A stretch of DNA of 64,000 nt. Origin: Patellaria atrata CBS 101060. Taxonomy: Eukaryota; Ascomycota; Dothideomycetes; Patellariales; Patellariaceae. Both the position numbers and the translations under genes were made by a program. The DNA lies in NCBI GenBank assembly GCA_010093705.1, contig MU006104.1, forward strand, positions 556,992 to 620,991, read 5' to 3'. The notes under the pieces are model-generated. The model had not been told where the DNA came from, did no database searches, and saw only the letters and a list, made by a program, of their open reading frames with translations. Position 1 is the first letter of the stretch. Each line of letters opens with the position of its first letter. Shown here piece by piece: positions 1 to 10,766 of the stretch.

Positions 1-213
1 TTTCCACGATTATCTATACTTGCAATTGAGATCCTCTCAATTCCAGCAATGAGCGATGAACCAGAACGAGTGTTTTCAGCAGCTCGTCGTACGGTATCAT
101 GGGAAAGATCACGCTTAAGTTCAAGAGAGTTAGAACATACTGAATGTCTTAAACATTGGGCAAAACAAAAAAATTTATTGAAAGGTTCGTACGATTTGTT
201 TAGTTTCACCTAA
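1..213 (+). CDS. hAT transposase, C-terminal dimerisation region (partial)
   Basis: Frame 1 is open from the window edge to TAA at 211-213 (70 residues). It contains the hAT C-terminal signature: LSIPAMSDEPERVFSAARR, then W-E-R-S-R-L and a conserved L-x-x-x-E-x-x-E-C-L-K-x-W segment. In this family the region packs against the RNase H-like catalytic core and drives dimerisation. The catalytic residues and the N-terminal BED zinc finger would lie to the left, outside the window. No stop interrupts the visible part, so the copy may have been active recently, but only about a tenth of a normal transposase is visible. Confidence 0.85.
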   Translation, partial: FPRLSILAIEILSIPAMSDEPERVFSAARRTVSWERSRLSSRELEHTECLKHWAKQKNLLKGSYDLFSFT

Positions 214-315
214 TGGCTACTGATCTCAGACACACGTAAAGGTACAGATCACGTCTGAGTGCTACCAACAGCCCTGGATAGCTAGGCAAAGCAGAACACC
301 GAAACGCCAGAACGC

Positions 316-882
316 TTAAACGCCAAAGAATACTTCGTACGAAGCTCTGCTCAACCAATGATTATAGCATTTTGGGGAGTAGCCCCTCATCGTCATCCAG
401 CACAATAGCATTCCCAGGGGCGGTGCCGTCAGCTCCGTCAACCCCTGAACCAGGTCCAAGCACCCTGGCTCCTTGAGCAGGCTTATCTGGACCACCAGCT
501 CGTACGGAACAGCGTGCTGTATGGTCGCGCCATTTGCAGTTGGCGCATGTTCCGCCAAAGTGTCCCTCAGCGCGGTGACAACTAAGGAAGGGACGGAAAT
601 CTCTCGTACGACAAGCCGCACAAGGATCAACGTCACCTCCACGAGACTGGATAAGAATCCCATTGACATATGACTGCCTATGAGATCCAATCTGCTCGGT
701 GTGATAGAGTCACGTACGAACTCAACATCAACACCTCCACCGACGGCCAGAAGTGCTCTATTCTGTGGGCTGTGACACCACGGAGCCAATTGCTGCTGTG
801 TTACGAGTAGCACCGGGTTGCGGTTCGCGTGAGCGGCAGCCGTGATCGCTGGGTTATAGAGAACTACTTGCGTATTGGCCAT
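316..882 (-). CDS. Hypothetical ORF antisense inside the hAT element
   Basis: An ATG-to-TAA ORF of 188 codons lies between the transposase stop and the right terminus, on the opposite strand. I do not recognise a domain. The protein is hydrophobic and Ala/Leu/Val-rich, without a clear signal peptide or zinc-finger pattern. The DNA is visibly more GC-rich than the AT-rich end beside it. Four of the CGTACG motifs lie in it (336, 501, 605, 713), and the motif at 333-344 is a perfect 12-bp palindrome. It could be an accessory gene, captured host DNA or a chance ORF. Confidence 0.3.
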   Translation of the reverse strand: MANTQVVLYNPAITAAAHANRNPVLLVTQQQLAPWCHSPQNRALLAVGGGVDVEFVRDSITPSRLDLIGSHMSMGFLSSLVEVTLILVRLVVREISVPSLVVTALRDTLAEHAPTANGATIQHAVPYELVVQISLLKEPGCLDLVQGLTELTAPPLGMLLCWMTMRGYSPKCYNHWLSRASYEVFFGV

Positions 883-1017
883 ACTATAGTCTTATTAGCC
901 TTCGTACGATAGGTTTAAGCTGAGTACTTACACTTTGAGTTACTAAAATCAAAGATTGAGAAGGAGAGAAGAAGAGAAGAAGAGAAATTCAAAAAAAAGA
1001 TGTATTTTATACAAATT

Positions 1018-1075
1018 GGCAGGTAGGCAGGTGGGCCAGTAGACAGGTGGACAGGCAGGCACGTAGGCACGCCCT
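1018..1075. repeat. Degenerate GGCAGGTA-like short tandem repeat
   Basis: About seven imperfect copies of an 8-bp unit (ggcaggta, ggcaggtg, agacaggt and similar) lie inside the transposon, downstream of the antisense ORF's start. Simple-sequence expansions of this kind are common in the non-coding parts of hAT elements. Confidence 0.6.
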
Positions 1076-1130
1076 CGTGCCTTCTATCTTAGAACAGCTA
1101 TAGATGTTATTCATAGCTATATAATCCCTT

Positions 1131-1317
1131 CGTACGAAGAGTATCTTTATTTTAATTAAATTTCTAAGAAAACGATAATATTTTAGTTGAATTCTAAAGA
1201 ATATTAAAAAATCTTAAAATGCCAAGAGTATTGTTAAGGTATTATGATATTCGATACAATACCGATGAAATACCGAGAATACTAATACCTTATCGATACG
1301 GATCGTTGGCCACACTG
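1131..1317. repeat. hAT right subterminal region and terminal inverted repeat
   Basis: This AT-rich segment starts at the last CGTACG motif (within the palindrome CTTCGTACGAAG, 1128-1139). It ends with a terminal inverted repeat whose outer bases read CAGTGTGGCCAACG from the outside in (1317 back to 1304). Several near-copies of ATACCGA/ATACCTTATCGATA lie in 1245-1300. In this superfamily such subterminal motifs bind transposase. Confidence 0.7.
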
Positions 1318-1394
1318 TCCACATCCGATGGCTTGTACCCGACACTTTAACAATACAGTACGGCGATTTTATACTCAAATAATTTGAAGCTTCT

Positions 1395-2886
1395 GTGATG
1401 TTTTCTCAATTCGCTTCTTTTCGATTCCCTACCTTCAACTTCCGTAGCTCGAATGCTCCTAAGATCGACATTCCCTCCGTCCCAATTTACGATGTCGAAA
1501 CATCTGTGGAACGACGTGCTCGAACGCTAAAGCACTTGATCAAGGCAAATCATGTCAATTACTCCATAATCTATCACAACCTGAGGTTTCATAACCACAC
1601 CAACCACGTATGTCAGAACACCAGATAAAGGAATCAATGAGGTGGAAAATAGCACAACCAGCTGAGTAGCAATGGGTAGATTCTAGGATCTGCTTACATC
1701 CTTGGAGCAACACCGGAACACCTAAACCAAGTCTATGAGAAGGAGTCAGGATATCATGAACCTTGGAGAGATTCCCCAGGGGAGATATCCAAAGAGGATT
1801 GGAGGGACTTTCTTGGGAAACGAGAGTGAGTTCTCAATACGCTAGAGGGTAGGAAATAATCTAATGGATCATAGATACCAAAGAGCATTCGTCGACTTTT
1901 TTGAAGATGAGCTCGTTCAAGAGGGATATGACTACGATAGACTACTAGAAGACTACCTGCTTAAGGGGGATGAGCCCCTCATTAATGGGTTAATAGGTAG
2001 ATGTGAGTTGGTCAGAATCTGGTTATTGGATGGAAGCTAAAGTCTGCGCGTAGTGGGACATCCGCTCATACACTTAGGATATGCGTACGAATTGAGGTCA
2101 CAAACGATAGGCATTGAGGCGCTTGCCCTAGGAGCTTGCTTCTACAATTCATTACACAAATACCTTGATGATCCTTCTTATACCAAACCATCCTCATACT
2201 CTTCTAAGGACCTTCTCGAAATACTTCAGAAAATTCAGGATGATTTACGATTCGATAAATTATTCAACGAACCAACTGCTGGTAATATAGACGAACTTCT
2301 TGAAAAGCGAGAAGCTGCCGTACTAGACCATTGGAATGCCTGGGATATATCAGACCCGAAGAAGCAGTTTGAGGACTCACAGAAGGTAGCTGTGTCTCTT
2401 CTTGTGGGTACGCAAACGGAAGATTCAAAATACGACTTCTTTCTAGTACATCTCTTGACGACTTCACATGCTGTTCGCATATTGTTGCCTCTTCTTCCAC
2501 CCAAGTTCCACATTCCATTGGTACGCCAATGGTGGTTTTTCACTGTGCTCGTATACATTACGCAGCTCAGACCTACTATAAAACTAGACAGGATCGAAAA
2601 GTATGACCTGAAAGGAAGGGATTGGAAATTTGTCGAGCATAAAGCTCTATCATCGAAATGGGCATTTGACGCACACTATGTTAAAGGTACGATCTATCAG
2701 ACATATCAGCCCCAATTCCACTAACCCGAATCTTTAGCGCTTCGGTCGATGAAAGAAGCCGCTATTACTTGGGGTGATGATGGCCAGTTTTACCTCAAAG
2801 CATCGGTTAAGTTCGCAGACACTTTCACCAATTGGGCCGGATTTGGTCTTATGGGTAATGATGAGGCCTATGGTCATTCAGTTTAG
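1395..2886 (+). CDS. Questin oxidase-like protein (DUF4243/PF14027 family)
   Basis: The model has five exons: 1395-1607, 1680-1825, 1875-1996, 2054-2686 and 2738-2886, giving 420 aa. All junctions keep frame and use GT-AG. The N-terminal part has HNHTNH followed by ILGSAYILGA. Later come EYQRAFVDFFEDEL and GHPLIHLGYAYEL, and the C-terminus has AAITWGDDGQFYLKA, all typical of the questin-oxidase-like family. Characterised members cleave an anthraquinone ring by a Baeyer-Villiger-type oxidation (GedK in geodin synthesis), but most homologs have no known substrate. No polyketide synthase or other biosynthetic gene is in the window, so its role here is open. The hAT terminus lies only 77 bp upstream of the start. 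A second ATG follows directly, so 1398 is an alternative start. Confidence 0.8.
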
Positions 2887-4571
2887 GGAAAATGGTACAG
2901 TATCTTCAACCAAGACATTCCCTTTGGGATATCGAGTTGGAAGCTTTGACATCTGACGTTGAGGGATTTAGTGCACGTGGATCATAGCGCCGGATCGACA
3001 AGCACGCCTAAACCTCGTGCCAGCTTAGGATATTGATGCACGGAACTTGCAGGAGCCTGGCAGCTCTTCCTGCTTTTCTTTGATACTCTCTGGGAGATGT
3101 CTTGGTACCTGTGTTAGATATATTGCAGGATCCTTCTCTTCATCGTCGTGTGCTTCCTGTGCCTCCTGTGCCTCAATAATGTACGGGTTCACCGTGTTGG
3201 GTCCGGTAAATCGGCCCAATTGCATCGGGCGAAAGAGGTGAAGTTTCCGATCCGTGCCACTTTGGACGAGATCGGGTACAGGTAACTTCATGCTCAACAA
3301 CAACAACTTCTTGCCCAGATGATAGGAATATTACATATTCAGGTCGGAATGCAACGGATGGCTTTCCAAGTGTTTCCGAACATCCTTTCATGAAATAACC
3401 AGCTGATGAAGGTGCTGATTCGAGCGCTTATGGTTGTATCCGTGACAAAGAGTCTGATGTAAGCAGGTTGCAGTAAATACTAGCTCCAAACTCCGCCGAG
3501 TTATAAAGGAAGAATTACCGTACCTTTATGATACCTTAGTTGATATAATAAGAAAGCTACGATTGCCTCAGGATCGACCTTCTGTCACACCTCGGTCTTC
3601 TATCCCTTTGGAATTTCTCTGGTTCCTACGGCCAGGGCCTTGTGTGAAGTTAGGTTATTTGACGTTAACAGGACTATAAATAAACGAATTCGGTCCCGCA
3701 TCCGGTTTTTTTGAGGTTTATAGGATCGGAGGAGTGCCAGCAACCTAATACGTTGAACCCAAATCCTTACCGAGTTATGACGGCAGTCGGATGTGAACTT
3801 GGTTCTCATTCAATACTGTAACCATAAACTGTCTACAGCAACACTTGGAAGCTTAGAAGATATTCCTATCCAGCAAAGCATTTAAGCCAAGCAGAAAGAA
3901 TATTCTCCTGCAGCATCGGCACATTTCACTAGCATTAGTTCTGCTGCATATTAAGGATCACTGGCTCACTGCAGATCCCTAACTCACTCTGCTGCCTGCA
4001 AATACGTACGCTATTATTCCTCCCTCCCTCCCTCCCTCCCTCCATCCCTCCCTCCTCTCACTTCCAGTACTTTCCTGTACCTCCATTCACGTCCGCCGTG
4101 GGTCTCCGTCATCTGTTCCCGTTTTAGCAAACCTAATACCCTAAGCATACACAACAATCCAAACCCTTCAAAAAGTTGATCCGCCCGCTGCGGCTTGTCC
4201 CTTCTCTTCTCCGACATCTACCTAAAGCCCCTCCTTGGCCCTCCACGCTTTATCCTCCTCCCTCTTGTTTATTATTTCTGATGTCACGGCTATAACTTGC
4301 TTACTTGCCTCCTCCGATAAGTTCCTCTCAAATCTCATTCTCGCCTCGAAACCAGACTCATTATACTCTTGACTTTCAATTGAGACCATCTCTCGGAGGT
4401 TTATCTCTCGATCCCTTCACTAAGGCGGAAATCCGGCACCGCTCGGTTGGCGTAGAAGAGATAAACTATTTTTTTTTTGAGTCAACCGTGGTCTGCGGCG
4501 CTCAATCCATAGTTTGGTCATCTTCTCTACCCATTTCGAACTTACCTCAGGTTCATTGTTCATAGCCCACC
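2887..4571. other. Intergenic, about 1.7 kb
   Basis: It holds the 3' flank of the questin-oxidase-like gene and the promoter/leader of erdS. Short ORFs near 3025-3390 have no protein-like features; one is driven by a small TGTGCCTCC repeat. A (TCCC)n tract lies at about 4018-4055, and the final 300 bp are pyrimidine-rich as in many fungal leaders. No other gene was seen. Confidence 0.6.
4018..4055. repeat. (TCCC)n simple repeat upstream of erdS
   Basis: About nine near-perfect TCCC units with one ATCC interruption, roughly 520 bp before the erdS start codon. Polypyrimidine tracts are common in fungal promoters. Confidence 0.85.
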
Positions 4572-7500
4572 ATGTCTTCCCTCAAGAAAGCACTCCACAA
4601 ACTCAAACCCCACCACAACAGCAACCCTGCCAGTGACGACGAGTCCGGGACGACTACGCTAGCATCACCCGCAACAGGATCTACCCCCACACTAGATTCT
4701 CCTCAAAGAGCCTCTTCTCCAAAACCTTCCCCTCGCAACAGTCACCAGTATTCGCGCAATAGTGGGACTTTCCCGCGACCAAATGGATCGGATTCACCTC
4801 GTGGTGGTCGCACCAGCAAGGACATCATCCGTAGCAGCGGCACTTTCGGACACCGCAGTCGCAATAGCCTTGGTTCTCGCAGCCCTATCCGTGGCCTTCG
4901 GGAGAAACTACATATTGGAGGAGATGATTCATCTGGATCCGAGGACCTCCCTCTCAACAGAGATGGGGAGCCCATGAGCAAGAATCAACAAAGGAAACAT
5001 GAGAGACAAGCTTCACGGGAAGCTAGAAGGAAGGAAGTTGAGGAGAAAGAGGCGGAATTTCTGAAATTTCGCCAGGAAGAAGAAGAGCGTGCTGCTCGGG
5101 AGGAACCGCCAGAAGCCAAAGCTTGCTATGGAATGTTACCCGTCAACCATTATGCTGGCGAGTGGACACATGCAGAGCGTACGATTCTACAGGGAATATC
5201 CGCGAAGGATGTTGGCAAAGAGCTGTTTTTCCGAGCTCGTATCCATCATCTCAGGAAACTTAGTTCTCACTTGGTCTTCTTTGTTTTTCGACAGCAAACT
5301 GTCACCATTCAGGGTGTCCTGCACGAACATGACAATATTTCACGCTGGATGATGTATTGGGCAGAACATCGAAATGTCGAGGATGTCGTCCTAGTCAAGG
5401 GTGTAGTTCAGGAGGCAAAATCCAAACAAGGCGAGGTCACTGGTGCCACAATCCACGACGTTGAGATTTCAGTTCATGAAATGCATGTCGAAGCATCAGT
5501 CACAGAACCGCTACCTTTTACGGTTGCAGAAGCTGAAATTACCCAACAGGAAGTAGATCGTGAGCAAGATACCCGTGTCAAAGTTTCCGATAGGACTAGA
5601 TGGCAAAACCGAGTTTTGGATCTCCGGACATCGGCTGCACAAGGGATATTCAGGGTCCAATCTGGTATTGGACACCTATTCCGGGAATACTTGGATACTC
5701 AAGGTTTTATTGAAATTCATACCCCGAAGCTTCAGGGAGGTGCCACCGAATCTGGCGCCAGCGTCTTCAAGATTGATTACTTTGGAAGAGGAGCATTCTT
5801 AGCTCAGAGTCCTCAATTAGCCAAACAAATGAGCATTGCTGCAGATTTTAAGAAGGTTTATGAGATCGGCGCTGTTTTCCGAGCAGAGAATAGCAACACT
5901 CATCGTCATTTGACCGAGTATACGGGCCTCGATCTGGAAATGGCCATAGACGAGCATTATCACGAAGTCTTGCGTACCCTAGACAACACATTCAAGTACA
6001 TCTTCGCTGGGATTTATAAGAAGTATAGAAATGAAATAGATGCTGTCAAGAAGCAGTTTCCCCATGAGGATTTAGTCTGGCTAGATGAGACGCCAAGAAT
6101 TCCATTCAAGGAAGCAGTTCAGATGCTGAACGAGACTGGCTGGACGGATGAGCATGGCAAACCACTACCGTTGAATGAGGATCTTGGCACAAGGGATGAG
6201 ATTCAACTTGGTAGAGTTATCAAAGAAAAGTACGGAACGGATTACTACATCCTAGACAAATTTCCAACCTCTGCTCGACCTTTCTACACTATGCCTGATC
6301 CGAACGATCCGGAATACACAAACTCCTTCGATATCTTTCTACGAGGTCAGGAAATTCTGAGCGGTGGCCAGCGTATTCATGACACCAAGACGCTGCTTTG
6401 TAAGATGGAAAGGATGAAGGTTGACCCTATGTCCATGGAAGAATACATCAACGGCTTCCAGTGGGGTGCACCGCCTCATGGAGGTGGTGGTATTGGTTTA
6501 GAGCGTATGCTCATGCTTCTCCTACAACTGGGTGATATCAGACATGGTTCCATGTACCCGAGAGATCCCAAGAGCTTACCCGCCCGACCAAAAGTCACAC
6601 AACTACGGCACCCAGAAGCTAGCACAATGCATCCGCCATGGGAGAACCAGGACCGTGCCGCAGCAGGGATCGACTTCCAACCTATTGAGAAGCTTATTGC
6701 CAACTATGGTGATGCCTCTAACACCTCCTGGCTCGAGCCGCGTACTCAGATCTGGCGTGATGAGTACACTGGCGCTGCCATTGGTTACGTACCTCAAGAT
6801 GGCTTCGCTATTACTGTCGGTGACCCTCTCTGCCATAAGAGCCAGTATCTGAAGACCATCACTGGTTACCTCCGATACGTCAAGAAGGAGCGTAATCTTA
6901 AACCCCTCTGGCTCCTCGTCGGAGCAGACGTTGAGGAAGTTCTAGCAACCAAGTTCAACTGGCGCACGTTCTCCGTCGTGGCAGAGCAGCGCCTAAACCC
7001 AGCCAACAACCCGGCACTTTCGGATCAGGATATCCAGCGCAAGATCCGCCATGCAGAGCGTGAAGGCGTTAAGCTCCACGATATCCCGCTCGGCACTCCA
7101 GTTCCCAAAGAAGTGCGAGACAAAGTCGACGCGCGGCTCAAGGACTGGCTCGCAAACCGTAAGGGCAAGCAAGTCCATCTCACAGACCTGCATCCGTGGC
7201 AAGATATGGAGCACCGTCAGTACCACTACGCCATCGACTCCTCTGGTACCGTCGCGTCCCTGGTTGTCATGGCGCAGCTCTCTCCCGAGCACGGCTGGCA
7301 AGTCAAGTACAGTCTCGACTTCCCCGGTGCTCCAAGCGGTACCATCGAGATGATTGTTACTCACGCCCTGAAGGTTGTCGCCCAAGGCGGCGCTACCAAT
7401 GTCACGTTCGGTGGTGGTGCGAGCAACAAGTTCACCGTAGGGCATAACTTGAAGGGCGCCAAGGTCAAGGTGCTCAGCAAGGCATATCACGCTATTGCCA

Positions 7501-7640
7501 CAGAGTTGAAGTTGACAGCGAAGACGGAGTTTAGAGAAAAACTGGGCGCGCAGGATGATCCGGTCTATTTGTGCTATCCACCGCATGGGCTAGGACCAAT
7601 GGGTGTGAAGGCAATTTTGACCTTCTTTGAAGACGATTAG
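4572..7640 (+). CDS. erdS: Ergosteryl-3-beta-O-L-aspartate synthase ErdS (AspRS-DUF2156 fusion)
   Basis: A single uninterrupted frame of 1022 aa starting in a good context (CCACCATGT). Residues 1 to about 130 are a Ser/Pro/Arg-rich, probably disordered extension, followed by a charged helix near 135-175. An OB-fold anticodon-binding region covers about 210-320. The class II AspRS core follows: QSPQLAKQM, motif 2 FRAENSNTHRHLTEYTGLD (about 436-455) and motif 3 GGGIGLERMLMLLL (about 636-650). From about 695 to the end is a DUF2156/aminoacyl-tRNA transferase domain (LWLLVGADVEEVL, FGGGASNKFTVGHNLKG). In characterised fungal ErdS the AspRS half makes Asp-tRNA and the DUF2156 half transfers Asp to ergosterol. 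The fusion order and length fit ErdS. A separate cytosolic AspRS should exist elsewhere. Confidence 0.93.
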   Translation: MSSLKKALHKLKPHHNSNPASDDESGTTTLASPATGSTPTLDSPQRASSPKPSPRNSHQYSRNSGTFPRPNGSDSPRGGRTSKDIIRSSGTFGHRSRNSLGSRSPIRGLREKLHIGGDDSSGSEDLPLNRDGEPMSKNQQRKHERQASREARRKEVEEKEAEFLKFRQEEEERAAREEPPEAKACYGMLPVNHYAGEWTHAERTILQGISAKDVGKELFFRARIHHLRKLSSHLVFFVFRQQTVTIQGVLHEHDNISRWMMYWAEHRNVEDVVLVKGVVQEAKSKQGEVTGATIHDVEISVHEMHVEASVTEPLPFTVAEAEITQQEVDREQDTRVKVSDRTRWQNRVLDLRTSAAQGIFRVQSGIGHLFREYLDTQGFIEIHTPKLQGGATESGASVFKIDYFGRGAFLAQSPQLAKQMSIAADFKKVYEIGAVFRAENSNTHRHLTEYTGLDLEMAIDEHYHEVLRTLDNTFKYIFAGIYKKYRNEIDAVKKQFPHEDLVWLDETPRIPFKEAVQMLNETGWTDEHGKPLPLNEDLGTRDEIQLGRVIKEKYGTDYYILDKFPTSARPFYTMPDPNDPEYTNSFDIFLRGQEILSGGQRIHDTKTLLCKMERMKVDPMSMEEYINGFQWGAPPHGGGGIGLERMLMLLLQLGDIRHGSMYPRDPKSLPARPKVTQLRHPEASTMHPPWENQDRAAAGIDFQPIEKLIANYGDASNTSWLEPRTQIWRDEYTGAAIGYVPQDGFAITVGDPLCHKSQYLKTITGYLRYVKKERNLKPLWLLVGADVEEVLATKFNWRTFSVVAEQRLNPANNPALSDQDIQRKIRHAEREGVKLHDIPLGTPVPKEVRDKVDARLKDWLANRKGKQVHLTDLHPWQDMEHRQYHYAIDSSGTVASLVVMAQLSPEHGWQVKYSLDFPGAPSGTIEMIVTHALKVVAQGGATNVTFGGGASNKFTVGHNLKGAKVKVLSKAYHAIATELKLTAKTEFREKLGAQDDPVYLCYPPHGLGPMGVKAILTFFEDD

Positions 7641-7942
7641 ATGGATAAACCTCGATGGTGCGCAGGAATGGGGACAATGGGGTTGATGGATGAAGGGTCT
7701 ACACATGATAATGTTACGATAGGATGATCTGTGATGAGGAAAGGGGGTAGATGGGCGACGAGACAGGAGATGAACTGATATCCCCTCGTAATGAGCTAAG
7801 GTATAGATAGTCAGCCTATTTTCTTTTGTTACTATTTTTTTCCTTGCTTAATCTATATAGTTGAAACGAATGATATACCGAAGAAGCATTTTCTCCTCTT
7901 TATCTCTCTCCCACTAAGTATGGTGTGATGGTTGTGGTTGCT

Positions 7943-8002
7943 CCTACCCAGTTCACTCCTGCCCAATTCTCCCCTACCCAATTCACCATTGCCCCCAATT
8001 CA
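7943..8002. repeat. 15-bp tandem repeat, four imperfect copies
   Basis: The unit CCTACCCAATTCACC recurs with small changes at 7943, 7958, 7973 and 7988. It lies about 300 bp downstream of the erdS stop. Confidence 0.75.
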
Positions 8003-8599
8003 TCCTACACTCTCTGTCTTCCCCGATCCAACCTCATCCACGACTTCGAACCCGAATTTCCTCGATCCAATTTCAGCTCGAATCCCAGAAGATCCGAGCC
8101 CAGGTATCGGGGATTTCACCCTCCCTTTACCGTACCCTACCTAAGAAATACGGCACTGTTCCAATCCGCTTGATAAGATATTACCTCCAGGCCTTTCAAA
8201 CTAAGCTAAACTAAGGGAGTGAAAAATGGCACTGCCCTGCAAGGTACTGTACCTACCTACCTCGTGTCTTTACCATATAGGGGTCCCCGGTATATACGTC
8301 CCTGTTCCTACCCTGTGCTTTTGAATGAGGTAGGGTGGATTTGTGCTCTCTCCCTCTTCCCTCTTCCCTCCTTCCAACCCGGAATGCAAAGGGAGAAGGT
8401 AAGAAGGGGGGAAGAGCGCCTCATGGATGGACTGGACTGTCACCTTCTTCTTTACTCGTCGGAGAGGATATGCTGGTAGAGACACTGATATACGAGGCAC
8501 GCGCCCGATTCTAATTTGAGATACCTTATATGGTGGAGAGATCTATAGTGGACTTGAAGTAGTTATGTGATCTCGGACCACCATCTCTACCTTAAGGGC

Positions 8600-8607
8600 T
8601 TTTTTTT

Positions 8608-8650
<43 letters not shown>
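8600..8650. repeat. T18-G33 homopolymer tract
   Basis: Eighteen T (8600-8617) are followed directly by 33 G (8618-8650), then AAGAGGGGGAAAG. A run this long can form G-quadruplex structure and is prone to length error in sequencing and assembly, so the exact count is doubtful. Confidence 0.9.
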
Positions 8651-8651
<1 letters not shown>

Positions 8652-9235
8652 AGAGGGGGAAAGTTCAAGGCCTTACTAGATCAATCAAAGTAATATAGAT
8701 TGCAATGAGATAGAATAAGGTTGTCAAACCTTAGTGGGAGGGGGTGGGATACAAAACCTCATCCAAGAGAGCTCTAAGGCGGTACCGGATTAGGTAATTT
8801 CGTCTATGAGATTTCTGGGGCATACCGCGATTAGGTAACTTTGTCGTTTTGGGTCGAACGTCTGATATTTGCATAGGCGAAGCATATACTTGAGTAGCAG
8901 GGTCAGAACCACTTCGAGAGAGAGAGGATACGGGATAACAGCACCGTTGACTACGATTGGACAATCAGGCAATGATCAAAATGCTTCAACACTGTAGAGA
9001 CTTGTTCATTGATAAAATTAGGGTTCCTACAGGGTATATCGAAGGCTGAGAGAAGAAGAGGGGGCATCATCCGTATCCTCGAACAACAGTCAACCAAGAA
9101 AGAAGAGCGCTGGACCAGGAACCATCATAAACAAGAATAAGAGGATCGTCATAACCCCGACTTGAAAAAGTGCACCGGTCCAACTTTTGAAAAGAAGCTT
9201 CGCGCAATCTAGACTTCATCCCCAGTATCGAAAAC

Positions 9236-10766
<1,531 letters not shown>

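Larger units (their letters stand above)
1..1317 (+). mobile_element. hAT-superfamily DNA transposon, 3' part (left end outside window)
   Basis: The element is recognised from three things. A transposase C-terminus is encoded at 1-213. The hexamer CGTACG is dense (starts at 88, 188, 336, 501, 605, 713, 903 and 1131). The right end, read inward, begins CAGTGTGGCCAACGATCC, a typical hAT-style terminus that closes at 1317. Just inside lie short degenerate ATACCGA/ATCGATAC-type subterminal motifs (about 1250-1300). hAT elements make 8-bp target duplications, so 1318-1325 (tccacatc) is the candidate right copy. The left end and its duplication are off the window, so completeness cannot be judged. 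The last 180 bp are AT-rich, unlike the GC-rich middle. Confidence 0.8.
7641..9235. other. Intergenic, about 1.6 kb, convergent gene ends
   Basis: This separates the 3' ends of erdS and the kinase gene. It contains a 15-bp tandem repeat (7943-8002) and a long T/G homopolymer tract (8600-8650). ORFs such as 7925-8173 only track the repeat and do not look protein-coding. Confidence 0.6.

Noticed and set aside
3025-3391. Overlapping frames on both strands near 3.0-3.4 kb
   Set aside because: Driven by a small TGTGCCTCC repeat; no domain and no plausible splice partners.
6993-7586. 197-codon open frame antisense to the 3' half of erdS
   Set aside because: It is a mirror of the GC-rich coding strand; composition follows the sense codons and no domain or start context is visible.
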